Source of the DNA: Opitutaceae bacterium
Lineage (GTDB): Bacteria > Verrucomicrobiota > Verrucomicrobiia > Opitutales > Opitutaceae
Assembly (NCBI GenBank): GCA_031254955.1
Contig: JAIRTK010000022.1
Location: forward strand, 1 to 7,759
Direction: 5' to 3'
DNA length: 7,759 bases
In this document: one piece after another, positions 1 through 6,916 of the stretch
Numbering within the stretch: position 1 is the first letter of the stretch
Layout: each line of letters opens with the position of its first letter
Notes under the pieces: model-generated
Told to the model about the DNA's origin: nothing
What the model saw: only the letters and a program-made list of their open reading frames with translations
The model's database searches: none
Made by a program: the position numbers and the translations under genes

Positions 1-357
1 TTACTGGTTGGAAACGAGGAGAAAGAGAAAGATAAAGAGGAAAGAGAAAGAAATGGGCAGCACGGCGGCTATCCATCCAAAAGAATAAATTTTGTTCGGA
101 ATTGGTATAATACCCTTTCGTAATGAAACTCACACAAAGGAAGCCGTTAAAGGTAGGGCGAGGCGTCCCGCCGAGCCGTGTGAACCGCTCGCCGCTCGGC
201 GGGACGCCTCACCCTACCTAAAGTGTGATTTTCATTCGCAAATGGTATTATACCACTTCCGAACAAAATTTATTCTTTTGGATGGATAGCCGCCGTGCTG
301 CCCATTTCTTTCTCTTTCCTCTTTATCTTTCTCTTTCTCCTCGTTTCCAACCAGTAA
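1..357. repeat. Long nested inverted repeat (possible MITE-like element)
   Basis: Bases 1-114 are the reverse complement of 244-357 with one mismatch (102 against 256), so the dyad is centred near 179. From the outside in, each arm has TTACTGGTTGGAAACGAGG, a purine tract with GAGAAAGATAAAG, a non-repetitive stretch (about 53-78), an AT-rich part (79-101), and the small palindrome GGTATAATACC. Pairing continues imperfectly through 116-150 and 220-242, with about 12 extra bases on the left, into the GC-rich core at 151-219. The left limit is unknown because the repeat starts at base 1. A transcript through it would fold into a hairpin of more than 130 bp, so it may also stop czcA readthrough. 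No transposase is present. Mobility is inferred only. Confidence 0.9.
151..219. repeat. GC-rich palindromic core (REP-like)
   Basis: Bases 151-175 and 195-219 are inverted copies of 25 bp with one mismatch (159 against 211), built on GGCGTCCCGCCGAG and its complement. The 19-bp loop between them (176-194) can itself pair weakly as CGAGC with GCTCG. The core is much more GC-rich than the arms around it and looks like a separate REP-type palindrome nested inside the larger element. Its own dyad centre (185) is offset by 6 bp from that of the outer arms (179), which fits two elements of separate origin. Confidence 0.8.
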
Positions 358-453
358 TGGGAGGAAGTAAGAGAAAGAGGAAAGATAAAGAATAAAGAGA
401 AAGAGCAAAATCGGACTACAAAAGGATAAATCTCATTGGGAATTGGTATTAGG
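358..453 (+). repeat. Degenerate half-copy of the left inverted-repeat arm
   Basis: A purine tract with GAGAAAGAGGAAAGATAAAG (about 358-410) is followed by an AT-rich segment at 420-451 that aligns without gaps to 79-110 of the long repeat, at 26 of 32 positions, including the shared word GGAATTGGTAT. The segment between tract and AT-rich part is shorter and different, and no opposing arm follows. It ends about 6 bp before the czcA stop codon at 459-461. This looks like an older, decayed or truncated relative of the intact element next to it. No coding function is seen. Confidence 0.65.
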
Positions 454-458
454 GGTGA

Positions 459-3400
459 TCAGGCGTTGTGGTTGCCGGGTTGCGGGGCGGGGCGGTCGCG
501 TTCGAGCCAGCAGTAGAGCGTCGGCAGGAGCACGAGGGTGAGGAAGGTGGCGGTGGCGATGCCGCCGATGACGACGGTCGCGATGGGGCGCTGCACTTCC
601 GAGCCGGGTCCCGTCGCCAGCGCCATCGGCACGAAGCCGAGCGCGGCCACGAGCGCGGTCATGAGCACGGGGCGCAGGCGGGTGAGCGCGCCTTCGGTGA
701 CGGCGTCGCGCACGCAGCGGCCTTCCTCGCGCAACTGGTTGATGAAGGAAATCATCATCACGCCGTTGAGCACGGCCACGCCGGAGAGGGCGATGAAGCC
801 GACCGCCGCCGAAATCGAGAACGGCAGGCCGCGTATCCAGAGCGCAAATACGCCGCCGGTCACGGCGAGCGGGATGCCGGTGTAAACGACGAGCGCCTGC
901 CGCACGCTGCCGAACGCGAGAAAGATGAGCAGGAATATCAGCGCGAGCGCGGCGGGCACGACGATGGCGAGGCGCGCGCGGGCTTCCTGGAGGTTCTTGA
1001 ACGCGCCGCCGTATTCGACGAAGTAGCCGTCGGGCAGCTTCACTTCGGCGGCGATTTTGTCCTGCGCCTCCTCGACGAAGCTTTGCACGTCGCGTCCGCG
1101 CAGGTTCACCTGGATGGCCATGCGCCGCTGGAACGCTTCGCGCGAGATGGTGTTCACGCTTTCGGTGACGCCCACGTCGGCGACTTGCCCGAGCGTGACA
1201 AGGGTGCCGTCGGCGGTTTTCACGGGGAGGTTGGCGACGTTGGCGAAATCGCGCCGCGTTTCCTCCGGCAGGCGCGTGATGATGGGATAGCGGCGGTTGC
1301 CGTCCACAATCACGCCGGCCTCGTTTCCGGCGAAGGCGGTCTCGACGGTTTTGTTCACCTCGTCGGCGTGGATGTTGTGGCGCGACATGGCGGCGCGGTT
1401 CACGACGATTTGGAGAACGGGAGCCTTGCCCGCGGCGTCAAATTCCACGTCGGCGGCGCCGGGGATTTTTTCGACGATTTCGCGGATTTCGCCGGCGAGT
1501 TTTTCGAGCGTCTCGTAGTCGTCGCCGAAGACTTTTATGGCGATGTCGGCGCGGCTGCCGGAGAGCAGTTCGTTGAAGCGAAGCTCGATGGGTTGCGAGA
1601 ACAGGTAGCTTTGGCCGGGGAAGCGGACGGTGAGTTCTTTCGAGATGAGGTTGGTCAACTCGTCCTTGGTGATGGCGCGTCCGTCGATTTTGCGCCATTC
1701 CGACGGCGGCTTGAGCATCATGTAGCTGTCGGCGACGTTGACGCCCATCGGGTCCACCGCGACTTCCGAGGTGCCGACGCGCGCGAACGTGTGCGTGATT
1801 TCGGGAAACTTCTCCAGCATGAGTTTTTCGGAGGCGAGTTGCATGTCGAGCGACGCGCCGGTGCCGATGCTGGTGGTGCGGATCATCTGCGCGGCGAGCG
1901 AGCCTTCGTTGAGCTGCGGGATGAACTCCGCGCCGAGGCGCGGGAACACCCACGCGGCGAGGGCGAAGACGGCGAGGGCGGCGGCAACGACAAGCCAGCG
2001 CAGCCGCAAGCTGAGCGCGAGCACCGGGCGGTAAACGCGTTTTGCCAGCCGGATGAGGAGGTTGTCCCCTTCGCGGACTTTGGCCGTCATGAAAAACGAG
2101 CACAGCACGGGCACGAGCGTGAGGGCGAGGAGGAGCGCGCCGACGAGCGCGAAGACGACGGTGAAGGCCATCGGCTTGAACATTTTTCCCTCGGTGCCGG
2201 TGAGCGTGAACATCGGCAGATAGACGATGGTGATGATGGCCACGCCGAACACCGTGGGCCGCCCGACTTGTTTGCAGGCGGCGAGCACGGTGCGCAGGCG
2301 TTCCTTGGGCGCGGGCAGCCGGCCCAGCTCGTGCTGGCGTTGCGCGAGCAGGCGCACGACGTTTTCCGCCATCACGACCGCCCCGTCCACGATGAGGCCG
2401 AAGTCCACCGCGCCGAGGCTCATGAGGTTGCCCGAGACGCCGTAGCGCACCATGCCCGTCATGGCGAAGAGCATGGAGAGCGGAATCGCGGTGGCGACGA
2501 TGAGCGCCGCGCGCCAGTTGCCGAGCAGGCCGATGAGGATGGCAATGACAAGGAGCGCGCCCTCGAAGAGGTTTTTCTCGACGGTGCGGATGGTGGCGTT
2601 CACCACGTCGGTGCGGTTGTAAACCGTCTCGATGGCCATGCCGGCGGGGAGCTTTTTCTGGATTTCCGCGATGCGCGCGTGGACGCGGCTGGAGACCAGG
2701 CGGCTGTTCTCGCCGATGAGCATGAGGACGGAGCCGACCACGGCCTCCCGTCCGTCGTGCGTGGCGAAACCGGCGCGGGCGCCCGAGCCGATGCCAATCT
2801 CGGCGACGTCCCTCACCCGTAGCGTGCCGGCGCGAACGGGAGAAAGTTTGAGCGGGAGGCTGGCGATGTCCTCCGTGTTTTGCACGCGTCCGATGGCGCG
2901 CACGGTGACGGACTCGCCGCCCTTTTCCACGACGGAGCCGCCGGCGTTGGCGACGTTTTCGGCGATGACGTCCGCCAATTCGCCGATGGAGAGGCCGGTG
3001 CTGGCGAGTTTCACGGGGTCGGGTGTGATGACGAACTGCCGGTCGTAGCCGCCGTTGGTGTTGACCTCGGTGACGCCGGGCACGGTGCGCAGCGCGGGTT
3101 TCACGATGTAGTCTTGCGCGAGCCTGAGTTCGCGCAACCGCTCGACCGGGTCCGACGGCGCCTCCGCCGCGTCGTCGCGGTAGTGGACGGTGTAATGGTA
3201 AATCTCGCCCAGCCCGGTGGTGATGGGCGCGAGCTTGGGCACGACGCCCGGCGGCAGTTCCTCGCTGACGGCTTGCAGCCGTTCGCCGACGAGCTGGCGC
3301 GCGCGGTAGAGGTCGCTGCCTTCCTCGAAGACCAGCGTGACTTGCGAGAGGCCGAACTTGGAGATGGAGCGCACTTCGACGAGGTTTTCGATGCCGCCCA

Positions 3401-3617
3401 TCCCGGCCTCGACGGGATACGTGACGAGTTTTTCGATTTCCTCGGGCGCGAGCGAGGGGACGGCGGTGTTGACTTGCACTTGGACGTTGGTGATGTCCGG
3501 CACGGCGTCGATGGGCAGGCGCAGGGCCGACCAGATGCCGGTGAAGATGAGCGCCGCCGCGCCGATGAGCACGAACACGCGCTGGCGCAGGGAAAATTCA
3601 AGGATTTTGTCTATCAT
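459..3617 (-). CDS. czcA: CzcA-type heavy-metal efflux RND pump (HME family)
   Basis: This 1052-residue inner-membrane proton/cation antiporter is the expected full length for CzcA/CusA pumps. The N-terminus (MIDKILEFSLRQR, first membrane helix about 10-30, then LRLPIDAVPDITNVQVQ) is typical. The periplasmic loops lie at about 31-345 and 560-880, and the membrane blocks at about 346-556 and 883-1036. Helix 4 carries DFGLIVDGAVVMAEN (residues 404-418), giving D405, D411 and E418, the positions equivalent to the essential D402, D408 and E415 of Cupriavidus CzcA. The three substrate methionines of CusA (M573, M623, M672) appear to be replaced by Q577, V628 and E683 in my hand alignment, so Zn/Co/Cd is favoured over Cu/Ag. 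The ATG is 72 bp after the adaptor stop. No Shine-Dalgarno is visible, only the AT-rich run TTTTTATTTTTCC. The reading frame is intact. Confidence 0.97.
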   Translation of the reverse strand: MIDKILEFSLRQRVFVLIGAAALIFTGIWSALRLPIDAVPDITNVQVQVNTAVPSLAPEEIEKLVTYPVEAGMGGIENLVEVRSISKFGLSQVTLVFEEGSDLYRARQLVGERLQAVSEELPPGVVPKLAPITTGLGEIYHYTVHYRDDAAEAPSDPVERLRELRLAQDYIVKPALRTVPGVTEVNTNGGYDRQFVITPDPVKLASTGLSIGELADVIAENVANAGGSVVEKGGESVTVRAIGRVQNTEDIASLPLKLSPVRAGTLRVRDVAEIGIGSGARAGFATHDGREAVVGSVLMLIGENSRLVSSRVHARIAEIQKKLPAGMAIETVYNRTDVVNATIRTVEKNLFEGALLVIAILIGLLGNWRAALIVATAIPLSMLFAMTGMVRYGVSGNLMSLGAVDFGLIVDGAVVMAENVVRLLAQRQHELGRLPAPKERLRTVLAACKQVGRPTVFGVAIITIVYLPMFTLTGTEGKMFKPMAFTVVFALVGALLLALTLVPVLCSFFMTAKVREGDNLLIRLAKRVYRPVLALSLRLRWLVVAAALAVFALAAWVFPRLGAEFIPQLNEGSLAAQMIRTTSIGTGASLDMQLASEKLMLEKFPEITHTFARVGTSEVAVDPMGVNVADSYMMLKPPSEWRKIDGRAITKDELTNLISKELTVRFPGQSYLFSQPIELRFNELLSGSRADIAIKVFGDDYETLEKLAGEIREIVEKIPGAADVEFDAAGKAPVLQIVVNRAAMSRHNIHADEVNKTVETAFAGNEAGVIVDGNRRYPIITRLPEETRRDFANVANLPVKTADGTLVTLGQVADVGVTESVNTISREAFQRRMAIQVNLRGRDVQSFVEEAQDKIAAEVKLPDGYFVEYGGAFKNLQEARARLAIVVPAALALIFLLIFLAFGSVRQALVVYTGIPLAVTGGVFALWIRGLPFSISAAVGFIALSGVAVLNGVMMISFINQLREEGRCVRDAVTEGALTRLRPVLMTALVAALGFVPMALATGPGSEVQRPIATVVIGGIATATFLTLVLLPTLYCWLERDRPAPQPGNHNA

Positions 3618-3689
3618 GGAAAAATAAAAACAGGGTGGAAGTTGGTGTGTGATGCCCGTGACGCGGATGACCCGGCGGCGCGCGCGGCC

Positions 3690-4856
3690 TCAATGGCTGT
3701 GGCCGCCGCCTTTGGTGAGGCGCAGCTCGGCGAGCCAGAGTTGTTCGACGGAGGAGACGACCACGACAGCGCCCGCGCGGAGGCCGTCGGTGATTTCGAC
3801 GAGCGCCGGGGAGCGTCCGCCAGTCCGCACGGGCGTGCGCAGGAAGGCGTCGTCCTTGACGACATACACAAACGCGCCCGCCGCCGTTTCGAGCACGGCG
3901 GAGCGGGGCACGGCGAGGACGGTCGCGGGCGCGCCGGTGAGGGCGAGCGTGACGAAGCTGCCGGTCTCGGGCGCGGGCGGCGGCGCGGACGGCGCGGATG
4001 GCGCGGACGGCGCGGACGACGCGGGCGTGGGCGGGAGGGCAAGCTCGTAAACGAGGTCAACAAACCGCGTGGCCGGCGTGGACGAGCGGTCGGCAAGCAG
4101 CAGCTTCGCGCCGACAGGGGAGGCTTGCGCAAGCAGCAGCTTCGCGCCGGCGGCGGACGCTTTTTCGAGCGCGGCGGCCTCCGCCTCGGGAACGCGCGCG
4201 GAGGCGATTAGCCGCGGCGTGGTCGCGATGATTTGGGCGGACACGCTCCACTCGGCGGCAAGCGGGCGCACCTCGGCATCCCCGGTCTTTATCGCGAGGG
4301 CGCGGATGACCTCGGGCGAAAGCAGCAGGCCTTGGCCTTCCTTGAAGCTGACGCTTTGGCCGGTTTCGTCCCCGTCGTGCGCGGCGTGCTCGTGGCCGGA
4401 GTGTTCCGCGTGGTCGGTGACGGCGTGTGCTGCGTGGTTGTGGTCGGAGTGCGCGGCGTGGTTGCCGCCGTCGTGCGCAGCGTGTTTGGGGTCGTCGTGG
4501 TCGTCGTGCGCGGCGGCGTGGTTGGCGTGGTCGGCGTGGTTGTGTTTTTCTCCGCAACCGGCGAGCGCAAGCGCGGCGGCGAGCAGGCCGCCCCAAAGGA
4601 AACGGGCGGTGTTTTTCCGGGGAGCACACGCGTCCCGCGTGTGTTGCCCGGCGTCGCGCCGGGTAATGGGTTTTGGCGGGACGCCAAAACCGGCACACGA
4701 GACGCGTGCGTTCCCCAAGCCGACGCGCCCCGGGCCGGCTCGCTCCGTGCCGGGGTTTTCCGGGCAGGGGATTGGGGCAGCCGAAGCGGGGATTGGGTCA
4801 GCCGGGCCGGGGGTTTTATTGTCTGATGGGTTCATGAAAAGGGTTTCCGGGTTCAT
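3690..4856 (-). CDS. czcB: His-rich lipoprotein, reduced CzcB-like RND adaptor
   Basis: This 388-residue protein sits where the membrane-fusion subunit of a Czc system normally is. Its ATG overlaps the czcC stop as ATGA, which supports this start and translational coupling. Residues 1-82 are an atypical Pro-rich leader, partly encoded by a palindrome. A lipoprotein signal follows (FLWGGLLAAALALAGC), with lipobox Cys101. Residues 105-160 hold 18 histidines in HAAH, HDDH and HEH patterns and are probably metal-binding. Residues 169-225 resemble the first membrane-proximal strands of adaptors. Residues 263-375 (RFVDLVYEL, then GSFVTLALTG, VLAVPRSAVL, GLRAGAVVVVSS) resemble the beta-barrel and second membrane-proximal strands. 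The barrel-sandwich and alpha-hairpin domains usually between these blocks are not visible: only about 40 residues with a duplicated GAKLLLA remain. The protein ends in GGGHSH. The family assignment rests on synteny plus C-terminal pattern. It may be a metal-scavenging lipoprotein rather than a working adaptor. Confidence 0.8.
   Translation of the reverse strand: MNPETLFMNPSDNKTPGPADPIPASAAPIPCPENPGTERAGPGRVGLGNARVSCAGFGVPPKPITRRDAGQHTRDACAPRKNTARFLWGGLLAAALALAGCGEKHNHADHANHAAAHDDHDDPKHAAHDGGNHAAHSDHNHAAHAVTDHAEHSGHEHAAHDGDETGQSVSFKEGQGLLLSPEVIRALAIKTGDAEVRPLAAEWSVSAQIIATTPRLIASARVPEAEAAALEKASAAGAKLLLAQASPVGAKLLLADRSSTPATRFVDLVYELALPPTPASSAPSAPSAPSAPPPAPETGSFVTLALTGAPATVLAVPRSAVLETAAGAFVYVVKDDAFLRTPVRTGGRSPALVEITDGLRAGAVVVVSSVEQLWLAELRLTKGGGHSH
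3982..4017. repeat. Tandem 9-bp repeat coding an SAP linker
   Basis: Four adjacent copies of GGCGCGGAC (the second with a final T) lie inside the adaptor gene. Read on the minus strand they code the tail of the repeated Ser-Ala-Pro linker at about residues 280-292, between two predicted beta strands of the barrel. Nine-bp units keep the frame, so copy number could vary by slippage without breaking the gene. Confidence 0.85.
4093..4149. repeat. 21-bp direct repeat inside the adaptor gene
   Basis: Bases 4093-4113 and 4129-4149 are identical, 36 bp (12 codons) apart. They code the two GAKLLLA stretches at residues about 237-243 and 249-255. The duplication lies where the barrel-sandwich and hairpin domains of a normal adaptor would be expected. 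It is either a recent duplication or a scar of rearrangement. The in-frame spacing keeps the protein open. Confidence 0.85.
4619..4716. repeat. 98-bp complex palindrome inside the adaptor leader
   Basis: The outer arms 4619-4648 and 4692-4716 are imperfect inverted copies containing ACGCGTC and GTGTGC words. Between them lie two perfect hairpins: 4647-4663 (CCCGGCG, loop TCG, CGCCGGG) and 4669-4691 (GGTTTTGGCG, loop GGA, CGCCAAAACC). The predicted fold is a stem with two side hairpins, as in complex REP elements. The element is translated without a stop as residues about 47-80 of the lipoprotein, just before its signal peptide. It is unlike ordinary coding sequence and is probably an inserted interspersed repeat. 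Genome-wide copies cannot be checked here. Confidence 0.8.
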
Positions 4857-6187
4857 GGCGCGATTGCGACGGGGTTGAGTTCGAGGCCGGTGAGTTGTTC
4901 GAGGCGCAGGCCCGCGGCGAGCGTTTCTTGCTGCGTGTCGAGGATCGACTCGACGGCGTCGAGATAGCTGTTTTGCAATTCGAGGTAGGTGGCGATGGGC
5001 ACGGCGCCGAGGCGGTAGTGACGGTCGGCAAGCGCGGCGGCGTCGCGGAAGCGCGCGACCGTGTCGGTCGGCCAGCGCCGGGTCTCGGCCAGTTTGGTCT
5101 CGAAGGCGCGGGCGGCGGTCACCACTTCGCGCTCAAGCTCGCGCTGGGACGTGAGCACGGCGGTTTCGGCCTGGCGCTGGCGCGCCTCGGCGAGCTGGAC
5201 CGCGCCGCGTTTGCCGTTTGAGAGCGGGAGCGGGAGCGGAAGCGAGACGCCGACGCCGACGATGGTTTCGCGGTCGCCCGCCTTGGCGTCGGAGTAATAC
5301 GGGCGGAGGCTTACGGACGGGTAGCGTTCGTGCTTCGCGAGCCGGACGGCGTAGCCTTGTTGTTCGAGTTCCACGCGGCGCATCCGGTAGTCGAAGTTGT
5401 TTTCGCGCGCGGCGGCGAGCAGCGCGTCGAGGCCGGCGGCGACGGGGTGAAACTCAAGCGCGGGCGCGGCGACGCGGAGCGCGGCCTCGGGCGCGGCGCC
5501 GCGAAGCTGGTTGAGTTCGATGAGCGCGGACTGGACGGCGAGCGCGGACTCGGTGGCGCGGCGTTGCAGGGCAAGCTCGGCGGCTTCGATGACGCGGGTC
5601 TCCAGCAGGGGCGTGAGGCCGGCGGGGTCGCGGGCGAGGAAGGTTTCCCTGAGCGCGGAGAAGCGGTCGGCCACCTCGCGGATGGCGGCGGCCTTGGCAT
5701 TGGCGGCATGGAGGCCGAAGGCGAGTTCGCGGGCGCGCGCCGAGAGCGCCTGGTTGAACCGGTCGAAGCCGAGCCGGGCCAGCTCGACATCGCGGTTGGC
5801 GATGGCCTTGCGCAACGGGATGCGCCCGGGCCACTCGAAGGTTTGCGTGACGGAGACCGACCACGCGGTGCCTTCGCCGGCGAGGGCGCCGTGGTCGTCC
5901 CGCACGCGCTGGTGGCCCGCGTCGAGGGAGATTTCCGGGGCGTTCCAGGCGCGGGCGACGCGGACGCCGGCCTTGGCGGCGTCGATTTCGGCTTCGTAGA
6001 ACCGGCGCTCGGGATTTTGCGCCACGATTTGGGCGACGAGGGCGCCCACGGATTGCGGGGGCGGCTCCGGCCCGGCGCCGGCGCGCAGGCAGGGCAGAAC
6101 GGAAACCGTCCCGAGCAAAACGAGATGCCGGGCAAGTTGGGGAAGGATGCGGGGAAGGACGCGAGTGATGGATGATGTTTTTTGCAT
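4853..6187 (-). CDS. czcC: CzcC-type outer-membrane efflux protein
   Basis: With the start at 6187 this is a 444-residue TolC-family channel, the usual length for CzcC, joining the pump to the outside across the outer membrane. The N-terminus MQKTSSITRVLPRILPQ, with a hydrophobic run and cleavage near LRAGAG, is a good signal peptide. The first outer-membrane-efflux repeat lies at about 46-242, with the strand-turn motif QTFEWPGR at 115-122 that is characteristic of CzcC proteins. The second lies at about 249-440, including YPSVSLRPYY and HYRLGAVPIATYLELQNSYLDA. An in-frame ATG 16 codons upstream (6235) would add residues coded by the short tandem repeats and put them before the signal peptide, so 6187 is preferred. 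It is preceded by TTCATTTT rather than a Shine-Dalgarno. The stop overlaps the next start as ATGA. Confidence 0.93.
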   Translation of the reverse strand: MQKTSSITRVLPRILPQLARHLVLLGTVSVLPCLRAGAGPEPPPQSVGALVAQIVAQNPERRFYEAEIDAAKAGVRVARAWNAPEISLDAGHQRVRDDHGALAGEGTAWSVSVTQTFEWPGRIPLRKAIANRDVELARLGFDRFNQALSARARELAFGLHAANAKAAAIREVADRFSALRETFLARDPAGLTPLLETRVIEAAELALQRRATESALAVQSALIELNQLRGAAPEAALRVAAPALEFHPVAAGLDALLAAARENNFDYRMRRVELEQQGYAVRLAKHERYPSVSLRPYYSDAKAGDRETIVGVGVSLPLPLPLSNGKRGAVQLAEARQRQAETAVLTSQRELEREVVTAARAFETKLAETRRWPTDTVARFRDAAALADRHYRLGAVPIATYLELQNSYLDAVESILDTQQETLAAGLRLEQLTGLELNPVAIAP

Positions 6188-6191
6188 AAAA

Positions 6192-6250
6192 TGAATGGGT
6201 GAGGACTGGGTGAATGGGTGAGGAACAGGGCGCATGAGCGAGGAGCTGGG
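6192..6250. repeat. Three degenerate ~20-bp tandem repeats before czcC
   Basis: TGAATGGGTGAGGA occurs at 6192-6205 and again at 6211-6224, a 19-bp period. A third degenerate unit with GAGCGAGGAGCTGGG ends near 6250. On the coding strand the units read roughly CCCAGTCCTCACCCATTCA and lie directly upstream of the chosen czcC start. They could be binding sites in the leader or mere slippage products. They also explain the spurious in-frame upstream ATG of czcC. Confidence 0.7.
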
Positions 6251-6367
6251 TGCGTGGATGCGGGCCGGGGGCCGGCAGCTCGCCGGCGCACGCGGCCATG
6301 CGGAAGCGCACGGCCATGCGTCGTGGTTTTATGTGGATGCCGTCCGGCCAGTCCGCGCGGGGACTGG
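6251..6367. other. GC-rich spacer between small gene and czcC
   Basis: This part of the 180-bp gap contains a direct repeat CGGCCATGCG at 6293-6302 and 6311-6320 (18-bp period) and a weak GCCGG/CCGGC dyad around 6270-6286. No clear promoter or terminator is visible, so czcC is probably cotranscribed with the small gene. Confidence 0.4.
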
Positions 6368-6802
6368 TCAGACTTGGGTGCGCGCGGGCGCGCGCGGCGG
6401 GGGCGCGGCGCGGCGGGCAAACGTCCACGCGGGCACCCAATCTTGCGGGTGTTTCCGGTGGTCGGGGGGCGGGGAAAGCAATTCAGCGGGCCGTGTGTCG
6501 GCGGCCTTGCCTAGAAAATGGTAGAGGCAGGTGAGGCACAGGCAGGGCGAGAGGAGCGGAGCGGGGGCGTCGGTGTTGTCCTTGGAAAAGGAATACGCGC
6601 CGCCTTCGATTTCGTTGTGGTTCTCATGCGCGCACGGCGCTTCGTGCGAACGCTTGCCGTGCGCCTCCTCCGCGCCGCCGACGCCGGTGCCGGTGCATTC
6701 GTGCGCGGCGATGAGGTCGAGCGCCTCCAATTGGCAATGCTGCGCGGCGGGCAGCCAGACGGCGGCCAGCAGAAATGCGACGCATTGCAGGAGTGGTTTC
6801 AC
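6368..6802 (-). CDS. Small exported Cys/His-containing protein, unknown function
   Basis: This 144-residue protein starts with GTG and has a convincing N-terminal signal (MKPLLQCVAFLLAAVWLPAA). The predicted mature part has six cysteines (C23, C36, C57, C87, C89, C92), of which the last three form CLCLTC, and nine histidines, several close to cysteines (QHC, HEC, CAHENH). It is acidic and polar in the middle and ends in a basic, Pro-rich tail (ARRAAPPPRAPARTQV). It is the first gene of the efflux cluster, in the same direction and 180 bp before czcC. Position and composition suggest periplasmic metal binding or sensing, which is inference. I do not recognise a named family. The Cys/His pattern and signal peptide argue that it is a real gene and not a shadow frame. 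Confidence 0.7.
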   Translation of the reverse strand: MKPLLQCVAFLLAAVWLPAAQHCQLEALDLIAAHECTGTGVGGAEEAHGKRSHEAPCAHENHNEIEGGAYSFSKDNTDAPAPLLSPCLCLTCLYHFLGKAADTRPAELLSPPPDHRKHPQDWVPAWTFARRAAPPPRAPARTQV

Positions 6803-6834
6803 GCGGCGGTCAGACGAAAAGCAAATGCAACCGG

Positions 6835-6840
6835 TGTCAA
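6835..6840 (-). promoter_or_regulatory. Possible -35 hexamer TTGACA before the small gene
   Basis: An exact TTGACA is read on the minus strand 32 bp upstream of the GTG start at 6802. No good -10 box lies 15-19 bp further on (TCGTCT at 17 bp is poor). If it is used, transcription would start almost at the GTG, giving a nearly leaderless message, or an activator would have to make up for the weak -10. This is a single-motif match and could be chance. Confidence 0.25.
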
Positions 6841-6916
6841 GCCACGGAAATGGACAGCGCGGAATGCTCGGCGCGGGCAGCGGCTGTGATTCAACGCGAG
6901 ACCATGCATCCGGGAG

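Noticed and set aside
92..289. 65-codon frame inside the long inverted repeat
   Set aside because: It crosses both arms and the core of the palindrome, so it is open by chance and shows no protein features.
468..2822. 784-codon open frame on the plus strand opposite czcA
   Set aside because: It is a mirror frame of a GC-rich gene. The translation is dominated by H, E, G, A, R and D with no domain, and czcA on the other strand is clearly the real gene.
2880..4211. 443-codon open frame on the plus strand across the czcA and adaptor genes
   Set aside because: It is low-complexity (HGDG-rich, later RGRR-rich), spans two real genes on the opposite strand and shows no family motif.
6188..6235. 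Upstream in-frame ATG for czcC at 6235
   Set aside because: The additional 16 residues are coded by short tandem repeats and would precede the signal peptide. The ATG at 6187 gives a normal signal sequence.
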